A stretch of DNA of 7,531 bases. Origin: Campylobacterales bacterium. GTDB lineage: Bacteria > Campylobacterota > Campylobacteria > Campylobacterales > QNZT01. The translations under genes and the position numbers were made by a program. Positions 4,960 through 7,531 of this stretch are shown piece by piece. Location of the stretch: assembly GCA_015489185.1 (NCBI GenBank), contig WGAE01000120.1, positions 1 through 7,531 of the forward strand, in the 5' to 3' direction. Numbering within the stretch: position 1 is the stretch's first letter; each line of letters opens with the position of its first letter. The notes beneath the pieces were generated by a model. It saw only the letters and a program-made list of their open reading frames with translations. It was not told the DNA's origin and did no database searches.

Positions 4960-7219
4960 CACTCACACTCAACAGCGCCGGAAGCAGAAGCATATCGACG
5001 ATAAAGGCGATAACCAGCGCCGATGCCGTAACGATACCGAAGTTGAAATTGGGTGTGAATTTACTCCCCATAAAGATGGCAAATGCCGTACTCAGGATGA
5101 TCGTTGTAAACAAAATCGCTTTGCCGGCATATTTGAGCACATAGTCAAACGCCGCTTCGATGGAGAGGTTTTGCTTTCTCGCTTCGAAATATTTGACCAG
5201 AAAGTGGATGGTATCGTCCACTGCCACACCGAGGATGATCGCCCCGCTAACCGCAACGCCGAGATCGATGTTGATCCCAAGCCACCCCATCACACCGAGC
5301 ACCAGTACGATTGGTAAGGTATTGGGTGTCAGAAAAACCCAGATCAATCGCACGCTTCTAAAGATCATGAACATGACGATCGACACCAGCACAATCGCCA
5401 ACGACATCGAATAAAGCAGCGTATCGGTCACATCTTTTTGCATATGCGCAAACATCTGCGTCTGTCCGTTCACTTTTGCCCTGTAGGGTGTTTTCACCCA
5501 CCACTTCTCCGCCCAGGCGATCATCTCGAGATCTTTGCTCGTATCGACAATGTTCACCTGCGCGGTGACTCGAAGCAACCGCTCTTCGATATCCATACGA
5601 TCATTGATCTCCATCCCCTGCGGCAAAGAGAGGGAATAGAGCAACAGATACTGCGCGACAAGGTTTTGGTCTTTGGGAATTGTATATTTTCCGTTCATAA
5701 CCAGATTGAACCGTTTGATGACATCCATCAAAGAGGTGATATGCCGCACATCGGGAAATTTCGCCTGAAACTCGTTGTAAAACCGCTGCACCGTCTCCAG
5801 AAACTTCGGATCTTTGATGCCGTTTTTCCTACCGCTGTCCACGACAATCTCGTATGCCATCGGTCCGGTGAGGTTCTTTTGCAAAAAGTCCGTCGATTTG
5901 CGTATCTCGACCTCTTTGTCGAAGTAGCGGATTGTATTGCTATCCACCCGCAGTTTCAAAAGCCCGGCACCGAGTATCAGAAAGATCGCACCCGTGATAA
6001 GCAAAATCTTTTTGTCGTTTTCGACGATGAACCTGCCGTAGTGGAAACGCTCCCAAAAAGAGGTTTCCCTACGTTTTTTAGTCGCAGTCACCTCTTTTTT
6101 CAGTAGCAACAATACCGCCGGCATCCAGAAAACACTGATCAAAAATGCCAGCACCGCACCCGAAGCCGTGGCGATACCCAGTGTACGCACCGGTACCACA
6201 TGACTGATGCCCAGTGAAGCAAACCCGATCGCCGTGGTCAGAGAGGTCAGAAAGATCGGCAACATATTTTTTTGCATACTCAGATAGACCGCTTCCTTTG
6301 TATCTTTCCCCTCCCTGCGGTACATCAACCAGACGATATAGACATGCACCGCATCGGCAATCCCGATCGCGACGATAAAGACGGGAATATTTGCCGTAAA
6401 GTTGTTGAGTTTATACCCCAGCAGCACCTGAATAGAGAGCACCGTCAAAAAGGTAAGCACCACCACACCCATCGGAAGCAGCGCACCGCTGGGACGTCGA
6501 AACAGCACAAAGAGCAGCACCAGTACCGCAAAAATCACCAGCGGCGTAAATGTCGAACCGTCCCCCTGCGCGATAGTAACAAACGAGGTATTGAGCGGAG
6601 GACCGCCGTTGAGCCAGAATCTGTACCCCGTCTCTTTATGAAGCGGCGCCAGAATCTTTTCGATATCCGCCATGATCTCGAAACTCTTGTCCCCGTTGTC
6701 GTTGACTTTGGGCGTCAATCTGGCGATGATCATCGTCGTTTTGCCGTCTTTTGAGATGAACGACCCGACCATATCTCTGTCATAAAGCGCGATCTCTCTG
6801 CGTTTTTGGAGATACTTCGAATCGGCACTGTCGATATCCTGAATAAAATCTTCAACAATGACATCATCTTTCTCTACCGGATTGGCGTGCACATACTGAA
6901 AGTTCGTCAGCGAATCAACCCTGGCGATATGGTTCATCTGCCACAATTGTTGTGTGATCGTGTCGATCGTTTTGAGCGCCTTTTTGTTGAAAATACCCTG
7001 CTCATCTTTGAACGCAACGGTAATGGCGGTATCGTTACCGAACACTTTGCGAAATTCGTCATAATCTTTGAGAATCTTCGAATCCTCGTCAAACCAGATG
7101 CGATAATCCCCCTCGAACGCCAGATGCTTGAGATTGACCGACAGCGCCAGCACAATCAGCGGTATCACAACGGCGATCAGCCACTTGAAACGGTCTAAAA
7201 AATCGATATATTTCTTCAT
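4946..7219 (-). CDS. RND superfamily (MMPL-type) exporter (757 aa)
   Basis: A proton-driven inner-membrane exporter, likely of lipids or other hydrophobic compounds. The fold is two repeated halves. Helix 1 is about residues 13-30, then a periplasmic domain (31-222), a helix cluster (223-374), a cytoplasmic linker rich in Lys/Arg, helix 7 (about 404-422), a second periplasmic domain (423-600) and a final helix cluster (601-750), about 12 helices in all. The proton-relay acids expected in helices 4 and 10 are visible: D289 in GIADAVHVY and D668/D669 in GVAVDDTIHF. Each is followed by a matching (W/F)xxYRRE- or KYFEARK-type segment, showing the internal duplication. At 757 residues it is shorter than drug pumps such as AcrB (about 1050) and fits the MMPL/HpnN-like group. 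ATG 7219 has AGGA (7227-7230) 8 nt upstream, overlapping the TAG stop of the barrel gene. Substrate unknown. Confidence 0.9.
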   Translation of the reverse strand: MKKYIDFLDRFKWLIAVVIPLIVLALSVNLKHLAFEGDYRIWFDEDSKILKDYDEFRKVFGNDTAITVAFKDEQGIFNKKALKTIDTITQQLWQMNHIARVDSLTNFQYVHANPVEKDDVIVEDFIQDIDSADSKYLQKRREIALYDRDMVGSFISKDGKTTMIIARLTPKVNDNGDKSFEIMADIEKILAPLHKETGYRFWLNGGPPLNTSFVTIAQGDGSTFTPLVIFAVLVLLFVLFRRPSGALLPMGVVVLTFLTVLSIQVLLGYKLNNFTANIPVFIVAIGIADAVHVYIVWLMYRREGKDTKEAVYLSMQKNMLPIFLTSLTTAIGFASLGISHVVPVRTLGIATASGAVLAFLISVFWMPAVLLLLKKEVTATKKRRETSFWERFHYGRFIVENDKKILLITGAIFLILGAGLLKLRVDSNTIRYFDKEVEIRKSTDFLQKNLTGPMAYEIVVDSGRKNGIKDPKFLETVQRFYNEFQAKFPDVRHITSLMDVIKRFNLVMNGKYTIPKDQNLVAQYLLLYSLSLPQGMEINDRMDIEERLLRVTAQVNIVDTSKDLEMIAWAEKWWVKTPYRAKVNGQTQMFAHMQKDVTDTLLYSMSLAIVLVSIVMFMIFRSVRLIWVFLTPNTLPIVLVLGVMGWLGINIDLGVAVSGAIILGVAVDDTIHFLVKYFEARKQNLSIEAAFDYVLKYAGKAILFTTIILSTAFAIFMGSKFTPNFNFGIVTASALVIAFIVDMLLLPALLSVSEKRG

Positions 7220-7226
7220 GAACTTA

Positions 7227-7231
7227 TCCTA
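7227..7231 (-). promoter_or_regulatory. Ribosome binding site fused to the upstream stop codon
   Basis: Minus-strand TAGGA contains the TAG stop of the barrel gene and the Shine-Dalgarno core of the exporter, 8 nt before ATG 7219. This arrangement favours translational coupling. Confidence 0.6.
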
Positions 7232-7531
7232 AAAATAATAACTGACAGCCACTTTTAGATGGTCTGTCTTGCTAAAGAGCGAATTTTTGGAAGGCGAGAG
7301 GTGCTGATACTGCACTTCGGTCTTGAACTTATCCAAAACCCTCGTATCATATTTGAGAAAGTAGATCTTCTCGCTCTCATCCAGATCGAAATCCACCCCG
7401 GCAAGTATCTCCGAACTTGCGGTATCGTTAAACGAAAAACGCGCTCCAAGATAGAGATCGTTTTGAAACAGCACCCCGAGTTCGCGGGTTGAAAACTTGG
7501 TATCGTTGAACTGCTCATAGCGGTAATACTC
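7229..7531 (-). CDS. C-terminal part of an outer-membrane beta-barrel protein (5' end outside window)
   Basis: The frame is open from the right edge to the TAG at 7229-7231, about 100 residues, beginning EYYRYEQFNDTKF. The chain shows repeated amphipathic beta strands (DLYLGARFSF, SEILAGVDFDL, KIYFLKYDTRV, TEVQYQHL, HLKVAVSYYF) separated by short polar turns, and ends in a terminal phenylalanine, the usual signal for insertion by the BAM complex. A GTG at 7474 could be mistaken for a start, but reading continues upstream without interruption. It is encoded 9 bp before the RND exporter, so the two probably form an outer/inner membrane pair or at least one operon. The barrel family cannot be named from this piece; it might be a porin-like or lipid-related channel. 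Confidence 0.75.
   Translation of the reverse strand, partial: EYYRYEQFNDTKFSTRELGVLFQNDLYLGARFSFNDTASSEILAGVDFDLDESEKIYFLKYDTRVLDKFKTEVQYQHLSPSKNSLFSKTDHLKVAVSYYF

Noticed and set aside
5438..6106. 222-codon open frame on the plus strand, antisense to the exporter
   Set aside because: It lies wholly inside the clearly coding RND gene, is rich in His/Arg/Pro of the kind produced by reading membrane codons backwards, and has no recognisable motif.
6272..7198. Two more plus-strand open frames (160 and 130 codons) opposite the exporter
   Set aside because: Shadow frames of the RND gene; unusual composition (HRQ-rich) and no recognisable protein features.

Overview
The window looks like a chromosomal segment from a Campylobacterota (epsilonproteobacterial) species, probably a free-living Sulfurimonas/Sulfurovum-type relative. 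This is inferred from moderate-to-low GC, AT-rich promoters, a stand-alone Aer/CetB-type PAS protein, and the general style of the proteins; no rRNA or marker gene is present to prove it. Seven coding regions are seen: five complete, one whose start lies at the left edge, and one cut by the right edge. No tRNA, rRNA, CRISPR, insertion sequence or prophage gene was found.

Layout. 1-395 (+): small conserved protein of unknown function. 451-1395 (+): a cation diffusion facilitator (FieF-like metal efflux pump), with a good sigma70-type promoter inside the end of the preceding gene. 1432-4344 (-): an envelope cluster read right to left: a YtfJ-like exported thioredoxin-fold protein, an OmpA-type outer-membrane/peptidoglycan-linking protein with two calcium-binding type repeats, and a lipoprotein with a formylglycine-generating-enzyme (SUMF1) fold. 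The OmpA and lipoprotein genes are tightly coupled (10 bp apart). 4345-4466 is a divergent promoter region with an almost consensus FNR/CRP-type box placed exactly where a class II activator would sit for the rightward gene. 4467-4949 (+): a PAS-only redox-sensor-like protein. 4946-7219 (-): a 757-residue RND/MMPL exporter whose stop overlaps the PAS gene's stop. 7229-7531 (-): the C-terminal end of an outer-membrane beta-barrel protein just upstream of, and probably translationally coupled to, the exporter.

Together the genes describe cell-envelope and metal/redox functions: metal efflux, outer-membrane anchoring, an exporter paired with an outer-membrane barrel, and a likely FAD-PAS sensor of energy or redox state under apparent oxygen/redox control. 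The most interesting points are the FNR-like promoter in front of the PAS sensor, a 7-bp tandem duplication that supplies both stop codons of the convergent PAS/exporter pair, the SUMF1 lipoprotein that lacks the catalytic cysteines, and a Fur-like operator in front of the ompA-type gene. I do not see a clearly new multi-gene system such as a defence island.
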